From Agelaius tricolor (Eukaryota > Chordata > Aves > Passeriformes > Icteridae): a stretch of DNA of 64,000 nt. A program made the translations under genes and the position numbers. Where the stretch lies: positions 8,642,001-8,706,000 of the forward strand of contig JALJCS010000002.1 in assembly GCA_023055355.1 (NCBI GenBank), written 5' to 3'. The notes under the pieces are model-generated. The model was not told the origin of the DNA. It saw only the letters and a list, made by a program, of their open reading frames with translations, and did not search any database. Of the stretch, positions 11,153 through 22,500 are shown in pieces (within the stretch, counting starts at the first letter, position 1; each line of letters starts with the position of its first letter).

Positions 11153-12314
11153 TTTGTGAGTTGTCCAGAGGTACTCCTCCAAATGTAGAAGGCTGCTGAG
11201 CTAAAGGGGTCCTTCATCTTCATCCAGCCTTGGAGGAGCCCTCAGAGATTCCCTGGGGACTCTGAATGTTGCCTAGATACCCTAGCATGAGAACTCAGGA
11301 AGATAAGCCAGCCTTTTAATCTTATTTTTCTTAATTAAGGAGATTGATGGCATAAGCTATTCTGATTACCAGTGATGAGCTGTGGGCCAGTAAAGATGGA
11401 ACAAATTTGAGTCCCTTATAGCTCAGACATATCTTTCTAGTCTCTGCATCGGTGCACACATTTTTATTTCTCACTTTCTTCAGGCACACAAAAACATTTC
11501 ACTCTGGAACAGAGCAAGAACAACATGGCGCAACCACATTGTTTCATCAGATGGAAACCTGTGTAATCTCAAGTGATCCCCACTGAAGTTTAAACAGACA
11601 TAGAGACCACATTTTCATTAACTTGTGAATATACACAGATTTTACAATGGTAGTTTGAATTTGGAAGCGAGTGCCCATCTGCAATGTAGGGACATCTTGT
11701 TAGCAGATGTTATTTGTCTGAGAGAGGTTGAACTTTTTCTAATGACACTACTTTTTTTTTCTTTTTTTTAACATTTGCGGTACCCTGAAGAAACACAAAA
11801 GCACAACTACTACTTTACAAGCAGCAAATTGTTTTCTGGTTGAAAATACTGTATAAAGACAAATTGTTATTTTTACTTTACAGACAGACTTGTTCACAAA
11901 AGTGTGTGTGGGCAAGGTGAGCCTGTTTATGTAAGTAGCTGTTTCCTATTATTCTAGGGAATTCATGAATGCAAAGCACATAGATAAAATCCCCCTCTGT
12001 GTGAGTGCATTTGTTGAGCAAAGTTGTTAGATGTCTGTTAAAAGGAAAGAACTCTTGTAAAGCAGGTTTCCACAGATGTAGTGTGTGAAAATTATTATTA
12101 AAGTATATCTAGGAGGTTTCCAGCAGAAGGAATAATGTGCGATTTTTGAAATTAAGATTTTGTGGCCAAAATACAAAGAAAGTCAGAATTTGAATTCAGA
12201 TGTATATAGGGATTTCCTCATGTGACACTTCTAGATTGTTTCACTGGGAAGAAAAATATTTCAAGATGCTTGTCTTCATTGTTAAATGCACTAATCCAGG
12301 GAAGTAAATAACAA

Positions 12315-12345
12315 AACCCCCAGTGATGTAGGACCACTGGGGGTT
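12315..12345. repeat. 11-bp perfect stem-loop
   Basis: The arm aacccccagtg at 12315-12325 is the exact reverse complement of cactgggggtt at 12335-12345, with a 9-nt loop. Pairing does not extend beyond these 11 bp, so it is too short for a typical microRNA precursor (usually above 20 bp of imperfect stem). No termination function is expected in this genome type. Confidence 0.8.
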
Positions 12346-14129
12346 GTCCTCATGGAAATAGGTTATCTGTTCCCACTTTGTCGTATCAGGCTAAACCCAT
12401 CCCTTCTCCCTTTTGGCTCAGGCTGACAAAACATTTCTTTCCTGTGTCAGATAATTTTTGCTGGGGGAAAGAGACTGCCTACAGTTTGCACCAGAGGCAG
12501 GAGTGTTTCAGGAGAACTCTATGCACACTGCCCATCTTTTGTTTCCCAAAGAAATGGGAGATGAACGGGACACGGGGCTGAAACTCCTTCTCTGATGAAG
12601 AGCAGCAGTTGGCGACTTTCCTGTTTTAAAGCTAAACAAATGGGTTCTTTACACAGCTGAAATCTTCCTTCAACCAGGTAATGAATGCACTATTGGCAGC
12701 ATACATGTGTGGACCTCTTGGGCTATAATAAGTTTTGTGGGACCTTCTGGGCATGTATCAGGAGATGTTATTAGTGTTGCCACCATTCACATACAAACTT
12801 CTTGCTGTAGTCAAAGTTTTAATTACCAGTCCCATTCATGAAGCTGGGTTATTGGCTTAAACTTCAAACTTTGGGTTGGTTTTTTCTTTTAATTGAATGG
12901 TAGAAGGTTTCTATTTAATTGGATGCTAGACATGTTGGTTTCTGTTCCTTCCAGTGGTGAAGAAAGAGCTCTGAAGTTAACCCAAATGCATCCTGAAGAT
13001 GAAAAGAACAAAGAACACAAAGACCATGGCTTGAAAAAGAACTTTTTTTTCTTTCTTTCCTCTACTTTATTTTATTTTTTTTTGGAAGCCAGATCTGTGA
13101 TTTTGCCCTGATGGATGTTTTTGAATGCTGGATGCTGGCAAATGGGGACCAATCTGAATAAATACCTAAAATAAATAAATACAGCATCCCTGATTAATAA
13201 CCAAAATATTTTTTATTCCCAAACATACACATAAACCAGCTCCACCCCGATTAATCAGGTCTGACTGTAGTATGTAGTACTTACCATTTTTAATTAAAAT
13301 TGAGAGCTCATACTGTCCAGAGAGCTACATATGCATTCTCTGAAAAATTACAGCACAAGCAGAAGCCATTTTTTTCCCTACTCCTGCTACAAATTTCCTA
13401 CTGAACTTTAAAGGCAATTCCAGGTGCAGCCAAACACTATCCATTTCCATTATCTTTGCCTGTACTCCTAATCAGAGCAGCACAATCTGCCTTCAGAAAC
13501 ATTTGTTCTGAATGGCTGCTGTTTCCAAAAGCAGATGCTCTTGAAAATGCAGCTGTCAATAGCTCCACTAACCAGTGTTTTCTTACAAAGAAATATTCCA
13601 GTTAAGGTTTGCTTGGATTTAACAATGTGCTTATGATCATGCTGGTGATGTATAATATTTTTGCCTGTGTGTATGGAACAAATCAATAAGCTGCTTCTTC
13701 CTGAGCCTGGTTTTGCTTTTGCTCCTGCCCATATAAATCAGGGAGATCTCTGCTCAGACGAGTCACACATGGATAAAATTGTGGGAGATAAGTCTCAATT
13801 CCTTTGTTTGAGGCAGAAACAGGTTTTTGTACATGGAGGGAATAACCAAGTACTTCATGGTTCCTTTCTCTCTGTGCTGTTTTTTCCCTTTTTTATTATT
13901 TGAACAAGTAAGATTTTACTCATATATTACACCAAACTGATGACTCCATCTAGCTTCCCACAGCGCACTTTTTATAGCAGAGAATACTCCTTTCTTGTCT
14001 CGCTGAAGCACATATTTTCACATAATTTGCACCGATAATATAACTCTGCTGAGTAGCTTGATAGAATATATCACTCTTCACAGTCTAGCAGTCCCCCTCC
14101 TTAACTAATGGAAGTGGTAGACTCCTGGT

Positions 14130-14620
14130 TGTCTTGATTTTAAACATTTTAAATATATATAATGGTTTGCATACTGTGCAGTGATTTGTAAAATGTGAAT
14201 GCCTACAAAACCATGGTTACCAAGCATAACATTATCTTATTTTTACTTACACAACCAGTAAAACAGCTGGAGGTCTAAAATCATGGCCTGGCATTAAATG
14301 CATTACTACATTTTAACCATGCAGGATGAGGCTGTCCTTTCAGCTGAGAGATAGGAAGAGAAGTGTAGTGATTACTGGAAAATTAACACCTCCCATTTTA
14401 ATAGACTATACCAAAGGCACTTAAATAGAAGCCCTGCAATTGAAATGAATTGGAATTTTATCTACCTAAAAAGTGAGTAAGGCACAAGTGGCTTTGAGCT
14501 GCACAAATAGCAGTATCAATCTACAGAGTGTAAATGGAGTATTTTACTAATAGAAATCATGTCTTCTGTCTTAAGACTCACCTGTGTGGTACCACTTACA
14601 TTTCTTTTTTGTTATTCCTA
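14130..14620. promoter_or_regulatory. Candidate conserved non-coding element
   Basis: An AT-rich but non-repetitive stretch with many developmental transcription-factor-like words, such as catggttaccaagc, ggcattaaatgcattac, ttgaaatgaattggaatt and cttaagactcacctg. It has no simple repeats and no coding character. Deep conservation is a guess from texture; alignment to chicken or other amniotes would decide. Confidence 0.2.
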
Positions 14621-17141
14621 TTCCCTTAAAGAGATCGATAACCACAGTGCTTCCTTTTTAACATCCATAATTGTAGTCAACTGTAGCAATGAATAAAGCT
14701 GTGAGCCATAAACCCTGGTCATTTCAGCCTGCCCACAAGGTTCAGGATGGGGTTTCTTCACCTCAAGTAGTGTTACCAAGCCCTATCAGTAAACCTCCAC
14801 AAGAGCAGTGTCAAAGGACATCAATTTGGCTGCTGCACATGGTGTCTGATAAATAACACCTTAATTGTTCTTCCAGAAATATGCCTACATGAGCCTTGTT
14901 GAAATGTTCAAGCTCTCCCAGGATGTAGTTTCAGTGGAGGCTTTTGCCTGGTAGGATGCTGAAGGAAGACAACATGCTGAGCTCCTATAGGGCAAGAGAG
15001 ATACCCCAGTTTTGAAGAAAATCACCAATGAACAGGACACCTGGGAACACTGCAGGAGCAGGCAACATGGCACAGCTCAAAGCTGAAGTTTCTCATAGTT
15101 AAAAATATGTCCTAAAATGCATTTGTTCATGAAAAATGTCTGGAAACAAATATTCCTCTTTATTTCATCTGTTCTCACACATCATGGTGCCTCTTGGCAG
15201 CGTCCCCTCTTGGATCCAGAAGAATGTTCCACCAAAATCACCCCAGAAAGTTCCCAAATTCCTTAGGTTTCAGGAGTCTGAGGACTATCAGTGACGTGAA
15301 GGGATCACTCCGCACCTGGTCAACGTGACTCCAATATCCGGTCAGTGAGACAGGTGCAGACTGAGAACTGTCAGCACTTCCCAAATCAGCCCCATGAAGC
15401 TGCATGCTCTTCCCTTAGCTAGAGCTCTTCTGCTACAACTATGAGCCCATTCATGGCTGCAGTGGCAGTAAATAGCATTCTGGTGGCTCCCCCAACCCCA
15501 ACAAAAGTACAGGGAAGGGCAGCCAGGAGCTGATACGCTGCTTTCTGGCTCTGGCCACACTGGGGAACAGTGGGAGATTTGGCTAAATGCTTGTGACATT
15601 AGGAGACTGAGATCTGATTCATCTGCCTGATAAAGCTTTGAACAAGGTATTGGGGGAATAAAAAGCATTTGACTCTCGTCTCACAACACGAGTTTTACAT
15701 CAGAGGTATTACTGGCTGTGTTTACACAGGCGGCCACGCCAGCTCTCAGACTCCACAAAGTCCATTAAAACCAGCTTGTGCAACCCCCTGCAGAGCCTCC
15801 TGCTTGGCTTGCCTGACTCATGCTCAAAGGACTGACTGTACTCAATGCACACTCCTCACCCCCATGTGCCAGCAGCCCCCAGGTGCAAGCTCCCAGCACT
15901 CAGCTCCCAGGCCCAGCATCTGTGGTGGAGGGGAGAGCCCTCCTCTCTCCCAGGCTGCCAAACCATAGGTGAGGAGGGACAGAGAGCTGTGGTACTGCCT
16001 GCCCCAGCTCCTCCAGTCCATCCTCTGTTGTGGACAGGGTCTTCCTGGGCACTGAACACCCCACTGTGTGCTTAAGGAGCCAGGGTAGGAGCTTAGCCAG
16101 GGTAAACAGCAGCGCTGAGCTACCCCTGCCGGAAAGGGTCTCTTCTTGGAGATCCAACAGTGCCTCTCCTCATGGCACAGTTATTGCAAAGGCAAGGTTG
16201 TGGTGGTGTTGGCACAGCATCTTGGACTCAAAAATGACTTGTTTACTTTGGAGAAGATCAGAGAAGGACACAGATTATACAACAAAAGGAAAGAATGAGG
16301 CTGGTTAATAGCACTGGCAAATAATGGAGGAAAAAATCTGCAATTTTATTCAAAGAAGAAAATAAGCATTGTAGTAAACATGCAGACAATCCACACCAAA
16401 CACAAATCTGGTTTCTGTGTGTAAATGTGTGGTCTAGTTGCAATCTTTATGGAAGCTGCTCCAGCTTCAAATGAATGTAGTATTTCTGAAATAGTTGAAA
16501 TGAATGCTGTCTCTGGAAGGAAACAATGGATGTAGTAAACAAGCAAATATCTTGTCAACAGCTGAGCAACAAGGGTGCTGAAAATTCCATCAGAGGAGAA
16601 CTAAGCATGAGACTTCTGATGATACACTTGTCCAGAGCTTGTTCTGTGGGTACAGGGACAGAGCAGCTCCCAGAGAACGTGTCAGCCCTGCACACCCCAA
16701 AGTCTGGAGACAGGCACCTGGTTTTAGCAATTTCCAGCCATACTGATGGGAATGTGTTCAAAAGCAGGGATCAGCTGCATGCCTTACAAGTGAAAAGCCT
16801 ATGCATTCAAGGTGGTTCAGATGCAGTTTCACGTTTCTAGCACCTGGTCCTTTTCCTCAGGACACCCTGCCTCAAAGGGGCATTCTGCATTAGAGAAGAG
16901 CCTGGTAGTGGCCTGGCTTTCCTGCCCTGGCTGTCCCCTTTCAGGTTTTGGATATGCCAGTAGCACTGATGGCACGCCACTGGGAGAAAAGCTGCTCTCA
17001 TGCGGGTCAAGCTGAACCCAGTGATACCAGTGGCGGTACCCAAGTTTTGTGCCATCATCTCTGCTCCAGCTCCTTCAAGCATAGGCTCAGACCCACAGCT
17101 GTGGCAAAGTTTAAGCTGCTTTTTACAGTGGAACATTTTTT

Positions 17142-17146
17142 ACTGG
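17142..17146 (+). repeat. Target-site duplication, left copy (ACTGG)
   Basis: ACTGG directly precedes the TG that opens the LTR. The same five bases follow its closing CA at 18452-18456. A 5-bp duplication is typical of retroviral-type integration. Confidence 0.85.
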
Positions 17147-18451
17147 TGTCGTGGTTTGAGAGGAAGTAAGTTTTCTGGGATATGCTGTGGTCACCAATAG
17201 GTGTTCAGATTTTAATATTGGCAGCTGGTGTGGTCACTGGGGACATTGGATGCGCCTCTCAGAACACAGGGGTTAAAAGCAGAGCACTCCCGGGGGAAGC
17301 TCTTTTGGGTTCCAGCGAGGGAAGCAGGTCAGGCCTCCCCTGGCCCAGCTGCTGGCTGGGCGGGGGAGGGGAAAAGCCATGTGGCCGGGAGAGGTAGGCC
17401 TGGCCCCGAGGGTGGAAGGGTGGAAGAGAGAGAGCACCGAGAGGCATCGGGCAGCCCCCCCAGGAGACAGAGAGAGAGAGAGAGAGCCTGTGCCACCTTG
17501 AAATTTGATACCATGTGCTGGCAGCACAGCCCGGCCGGCTGAGAAGGCCAGGGGTGCAGCGAGAAGGTGTCCGGCCGATGTGGGAGGTTTGGGCGGGCAG
17601 AGCCCGAGCTTTTAACCCTTTTTTGGACAATGAAAACTTTGCAGAACATTAACCTTCCCTAGAAGAGAGATAGAGATGAAATGGAAGAAGGAAATGTGCA
17701 ACTGTGAAGGTCTGGGCAAGTGAAAGATGTCGGGAGAGTAGAGAGGAATCTTAGGTGGGAAGAGATGATGGAGTGGCCTTAGCTGGACTTTTCTTGTTAT
17801 AGCCATGGACAGAACCATGTTTCCTGTGACACAGAGACTGCATCCAGGGGGAGGCAATGGCTCAGAGCCAAGAGGGTTCAGTGTTGGTACCCCTTGGCCC
17901 CAGGGGGTGAAATTTGCGGGGGACAGGTGTCCCAAAGGTGAGACTGTGCTCTTTTTGGAACAGGACAAAGCATTCTTAAAAAAGACGACCCTGGAAGCAG
18001 CTCTGGTCCATGTTCAGTGGTGAGAGCACTGGACATGAAAGGAAGAGGTCACGATGGCAGATGTACTCTGGGCGGTGCCATGAGTGACACGGAAACACAC
18101 GAGGCTTCAGCTGTGTTTCCAGGGGAAGCCCATGGCACAAGAAGGACTCCTCTCCTCTTGATGAACTGAGGATTGATTGTCTGAAGGGTGGTGCTGGACC
18201 AAGAGTTGGTGATTTGGGGGATAGATATATTGGAAATTTGGTGGGGGGAGGAGGAAATGTTTTTGGAAAGTTTTCATTTTCCATGTGTGTTTCTTGTTAC
18301 TTAGAGTTGTAGTTTAGTTAATTAAGTTTTCTTTTCTTTATTTCTAAGTGGAGGCCTGCTTTGCTTATTCCTGGTCACATCTCACAGCAGACACCAGGGA
18401 GCATATATTTTCATGGGGGCACTGGCATTGCACCAGCATCAAACCATGACA
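17147..18451. mobile_element. Endogenous-retrovirus LTR of 1305 bp, probably a solo LTR
   Basis: The element opens with TGTCGTGGTTTG and closes with CAAACCATGACA, which are inverted copies with one mismatch and the canonical TG...CA ends, and it is flanked by a perfect ACTGG duplication. No gag, pol or env coding sequence lies between the ends; reading frames reach only 123 codons, so this is one LTR left after recombination or a non-autonomous LTR element. The interior has a GA microsatellite (17468-17486), a CpG-rich GC part (17270-17600), a TATA-like gatagatatattgg near 18219, and a T-rich stretch near 18300-18345. The terminal segments resemble LTRs I remember as abundant in songbirds. 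Transcriptional orientation is not certain. The intact duplication and CpG content suggest a fairly recent insertion. Confidence 0.85.
17468..17486. repeat. GA dinucleotide repeat inside the LTR
   Basis: About nine AG/GA units embedded in the GC-rich part of the LTR. It is useful as a variable marker of this copy. Confidence 0.9.
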
Positions 18452-18456
18452 ACTGG
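18452..18456 (+). repeat. Target-site duplication, right copy (ACTGG)
   Basis: This is identical to 17142-17146 and directly follows the terminal CA of the LTR, confirming both element ends. Confidence 0.85.
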
Positions 18457-19510
18457 TTACAGAGTTTTTGCTCTGCAGTGATGTACTTTGTGAGGAAGGG
18501 GCAGGAAGGAGGGTGGGACAGTGCCTTGTTCAGCCCGCTCCTCCTGCACTGCTTTTCATGTGGAGGTTGGTGTTTGTTCCTGGAGCGAGGGTGGCCATCC
18601 AGGTGAAACTGCTGCTCTCTGTGTCCTGCCACAGGATTCCCCTGCTGCACAAAGTGCACTGCCAGTAGCAGGAATTCCTGTGGGATAGCACCTTTGCCAG
18701 AGCTGCATGGGAGATGAAGTTAGCACAGTAAGCAAAGCACAATATTTTCCTCTCAAAACAGACCTCTCCCCCAGCCCAAACACACACCATGGACTTGGTA
18801 ATTACTGACTTAAAAGCATGTCATTCTTTTGTATCCTTCACTTTTCACTGGTGTTAATTTTGCAGGTTTTTTTTTCCTTTTTGGGGTGACAAAGAAGAGC
18901 CTCATCTTACTGTGTGCTGTCTGTTAGCTGCTTTAGCCCTCCACCCACAGGTGAAAGCTTTGTGTGATGCCAAAAGTCCCACAGATGTTGCCAGAGGAAC
19001 ATCAATAGCTTCTCTCTCCACACCTAGTGGGGATCTACAAACACACTTTAGGGAGTTTAGTCTGAGCCTGAGCAGTTGGCTAAAAGCTAAAAGCTCTGCT
19101 CACTGCTTTGCAAATCCAAAAGATTTCATAGGTTCCTTCTCTTCAAATTTTCACAGAAGAGCCTGTAAGTGCCTTGGACCAAATAGCTGTGCAGTTAATG
19201 AACTGTGCACACACAGGCACTATGTCCAGCTATGAATTCACACTTAATAGTTCAACAGAAATGTCTGGTTTCATATGTTTCTCATTCTTTTTAAAATAGT
19301 GATAGGGTTGTCAATTAAATCCATCTTTAAAATAGATTTTACCAAATATATGCAATGCCCAGTGAGATTCATTTAATGTTATCTTTTCCACATGCATTTC
19401 CAAGAGAATTAAAGGACCCAATATTCTATTGTAACTCGTGATTTTTTTTTTTTTTCTTCAACTTCCCTACATACCAAACATCTGATAGGATACTGTAAAA
19501 CCCTCTGGAG

Positions 19511-19512
<2 letters not shown>

Positions 19513-19579
<67 letters not shown>
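19513..19579. repeat. Poly-T run of 67
   Basis: Sixty-seven uninterrupted T residues. This is unusually long for a bird locus, since bird genomes lack abundant poly-A-tailed retroposons such as L1-driven SINEs. No retroposed sequence with a target duplication is obvious on either side, so a processed-pseudogene or SINE tail on the minus strand is not supported. The true length is uncertain because such tracts are prone to assembly and sequencing error. Confidence 0.95.
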
Positions 19580-19580
<1 letters not shown>

Positions 19581-22500
19581 TGAAGAGACCAGAGTGAAAA
19601 TTTTCAATCTGAACTGCACATAAGGCTAGATTTTCAAAAACATAGGTGGCTGCCTCCCTTTGTGTGTTTCAACCCAAGATACCCAAAATATGATTTTTCA
19701 GGGATGCTGAGCAAACATAACTCCCATGGACTCCAGCCAGAATTTTTCCTGTTTGCCACAGCTGCAAATCAAGCTCTGCATTACTAAGGGGACCAGAAAG
19801 CATTCCTTGAGCAGTTTTTATTTCCAATATTCTCTTACTGTGGAAACAGGCTTAAGTGATACTTGATGGCATTCAGTCACAGATGACACAGCTCATAAAG
19901 CCAAAAAAATAAAAGGAGAAAAGAAAAAAAAAAGAAAAAGAAGCAAAACTCAGGTGGTGAAAATTTACCTTAGTGTGTGAGAAAGAGGAGGGGGAGAGAG
20001 TTTTTGTGTGAAAGCTTCACTCTTTGTAAAAGAGACAGATGGTTTGCATCTACTGGCATGAATATTGCAAGCTTCAGGTGTCCCAAAATGCTGTGAAATG
20101 CAACATTATAAATTGGTGGCAAATAATAAGTCCAAAGATATCAAGGAAAACAATGGCTTTTGCCTCTGCTACAGGTAATTTAGGGAAACGTTCCCAGAAT
20201 TCCTTTTTATTAAGAAAGAACTCTTTGCTGAGTATGAGTAACACAAAGAGAAGCCAGTTCCATTAGAAAGTACATCTGAAAATATTTTTACTGTTTATTT
20301 TCAATATTGCTGGATCACGTCCCCATTAGTACCCCCTCAAACCTACCCCCCTCCATTCCTTTCCATAATTTTAGTCAGATCCTTCATTTCCTCCAAGCCC
20401 TCAGTCGTTAATTACAATTTACAGACACTGCAACGGAGCACAAGCTGGTCAAAACAGCTGTGGGAAAGTTTCTACTTTGAAGGAAATATTACTGGTGAGG
20501 ATAATTTTGCAGCCAAATAGATTTTTTCTTCATTTGTATTAACACAGTATCTTCTGTCTCTTCCCAGCCAGTTTCCATAGGTACAAGTAGGCAGCTTTTC
20601 TTCCTAGTCACATGCTGTTTTTTGTTGAGGATTTCTGAATTTTCGATTTTGTGAGCCAATGTTCCAACATGCTTGTTCATTGCTAAGATTTGGAAGACCA
20701 TAGTGGAACATTTGATACCCAAGTATCACTGAAAGGTCTCTGTGAATTCACCTACACTTACTGGTATTTACTATATTATTCTCTGAGATACAGGCCCAAA
20801 CATTCACAAAAATAGAAGTTCACAAACTTTAATTTAGACTTTAAAAAAAACTTATGATACCCAGTGACTCTCACTTGGGACAAAAGAAATATTGAGTGTC
20901 CTACACACTTGTAAGACAATTTATGGCTCAATTTCATGGTGGTCTTGGTCAGGGTTCCCTTGCTCTATCCCCCAGCCTTTTTTTTAAAGTATTGCTACTA
21001 GCTGACTTTTGGCTAAATGGGCTCTTATGGCAGGACATTCTAGCCAGTCCTGGGAATCTGATTGACCTGGGCTCAGCTAGCAAGCTTGAGGTATCTTTGG
21101 CTTGTGTTTGCTGCCTGGTGAATCTGTCCCAGAAAGACACACAGAGGGTGTTTGTAATTGTTTTCCCAGCAAACAATGCAAGGTGTGATTATCCTCTCGT
21201 GCCAACTTTACTGTGGTGTAAGTTCATTTTACTTGCATAGGACTATTTGTCATTTACATGGCTACAAGAAAATATACTGCAAGACCCTAAGGGTCTTGGA
21301 TTCATGAGATTCATAAGGCTTCGTGAGAGAATGCAGAATAAACTGTTTGTATTGAATCACAGGAGTGTGATTGCTGAGCTAACATTTGCAAAGCATCCTT
21401 TCTTGGCTAAAATGATTTTTTTCTCTGTATGAAATAATTTCCTATAGCACAACTATAATACGTAAAGAAATGTATTTCCTAATTTGTGTTTATTAAAACT
21501 TTGTTTTCACATTTCTTTTGTTTCTGCTATTAGATATTTTATTGGATGTTAATGGATATTACTCAGATCTCGAGGGATCTTGGACATTTTTCCTCAAGTA
21601 ACTTATTGAAATCTCTGAATTCTGCAGATCCCGGTTTGTTCTGATGACATTCACTTCTTATTGTTCCTTTTCACTTTTTATCATATAGCATTGTAAGTAC
21701 ATTAAATTAGTAATGAAAAATGAAACCACAGGAGTCCCCTGTATTCTAGATAATGACTGATACATCTTCTCACTTGTCTGTGTTACATTATAGTGTCATA
21801 ACTTTCCTTTATATCCAATAATACTTTTCATTATTGCACCATCCACAGTACAGAACTGTAGGGGTTTGTTCAGATTCTAACAATATTTTCCTTAAGTAAA
21901 TCCACATCTAATAACATCATTTATTTTCTCTTTCTTTTTCTTGCTGTGTAGTGGAAGGTAACATGCTGATTTCTCTTAGAAAGCGCTGCTCAGGGGCTAC
22001 AAGAGCTTTAGCTACCTGCCCTGGTGTTAAAGGGATTAAATATGAATTGGACAGTAAGGAATGGAAGGGGGCCAGTGCATTTGAGCTGAGATCCTCCCCA
22101 GGTGAGTGTGTGGAGGATCCCAGGTGACAGGAACAGTTGCCTCACATTCATTGCAATCAGATGCTGTAGTTATGGCAGAACCTATGGCTACTTAGTGACT
22201 TTTATTCCCCTCCCTCTCATTTCCACTTCCTTTTCCCTTTGTGATGCTCCTGCTTTCGTGGGTTGCCTTTTTCCTCTTGAGGCTTGGAGTGGCATTGAGC
22301 TAAACTCTAGAGCGGGCCTCTGTGGTGGTTTTAGGGTGCACTAATATCCTGAATGAATCATTTTTGGAAGCAAACACAGTCCACCTTATTGACTGTCTGG
22401 AGAGACTCTTGCAGTAACTGAGAGGACAGAAGACCATGAGCCATTCAGAGCCTTTAAATCTCAGTGCTGTCCCACAGCCATGTGCTGGAATGTGTTGTGG

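Larger units (their letters stand above)
11153..17141. other. Unique non-coding DNA, no gene seen
   Basis: About 6 kb without supportable genes. It contains T-rich tracts near 11752-11770 and 13044-13083, a short AAAT-type repeat at 13159-13186, the small hairpin at 12315-12345, and AT-rich, motif-dense stretches that look like possible conserved non-coding DNA (11.6-12.1 kb and 14.1-14.6 kb). Reading frames in the GC-richer part from 15.3 to 17.1 kb reach 108 codons and overlap on both strands without domain character. Confidence 0.5.

Noticed and set aside
12315..12345. Stem-loop as a microRNA precursor
   Set aside because: The stem is only 11 bp and pairing does not continue outward, which is too short for a Drosha/Dicer substrate.
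22090..22119. 8-bp inverted repeat gatcctcc/ggaggatc
   Set aside because: It is short enough to occur by chance many times in 64 kb, and nothing around it supports a function.
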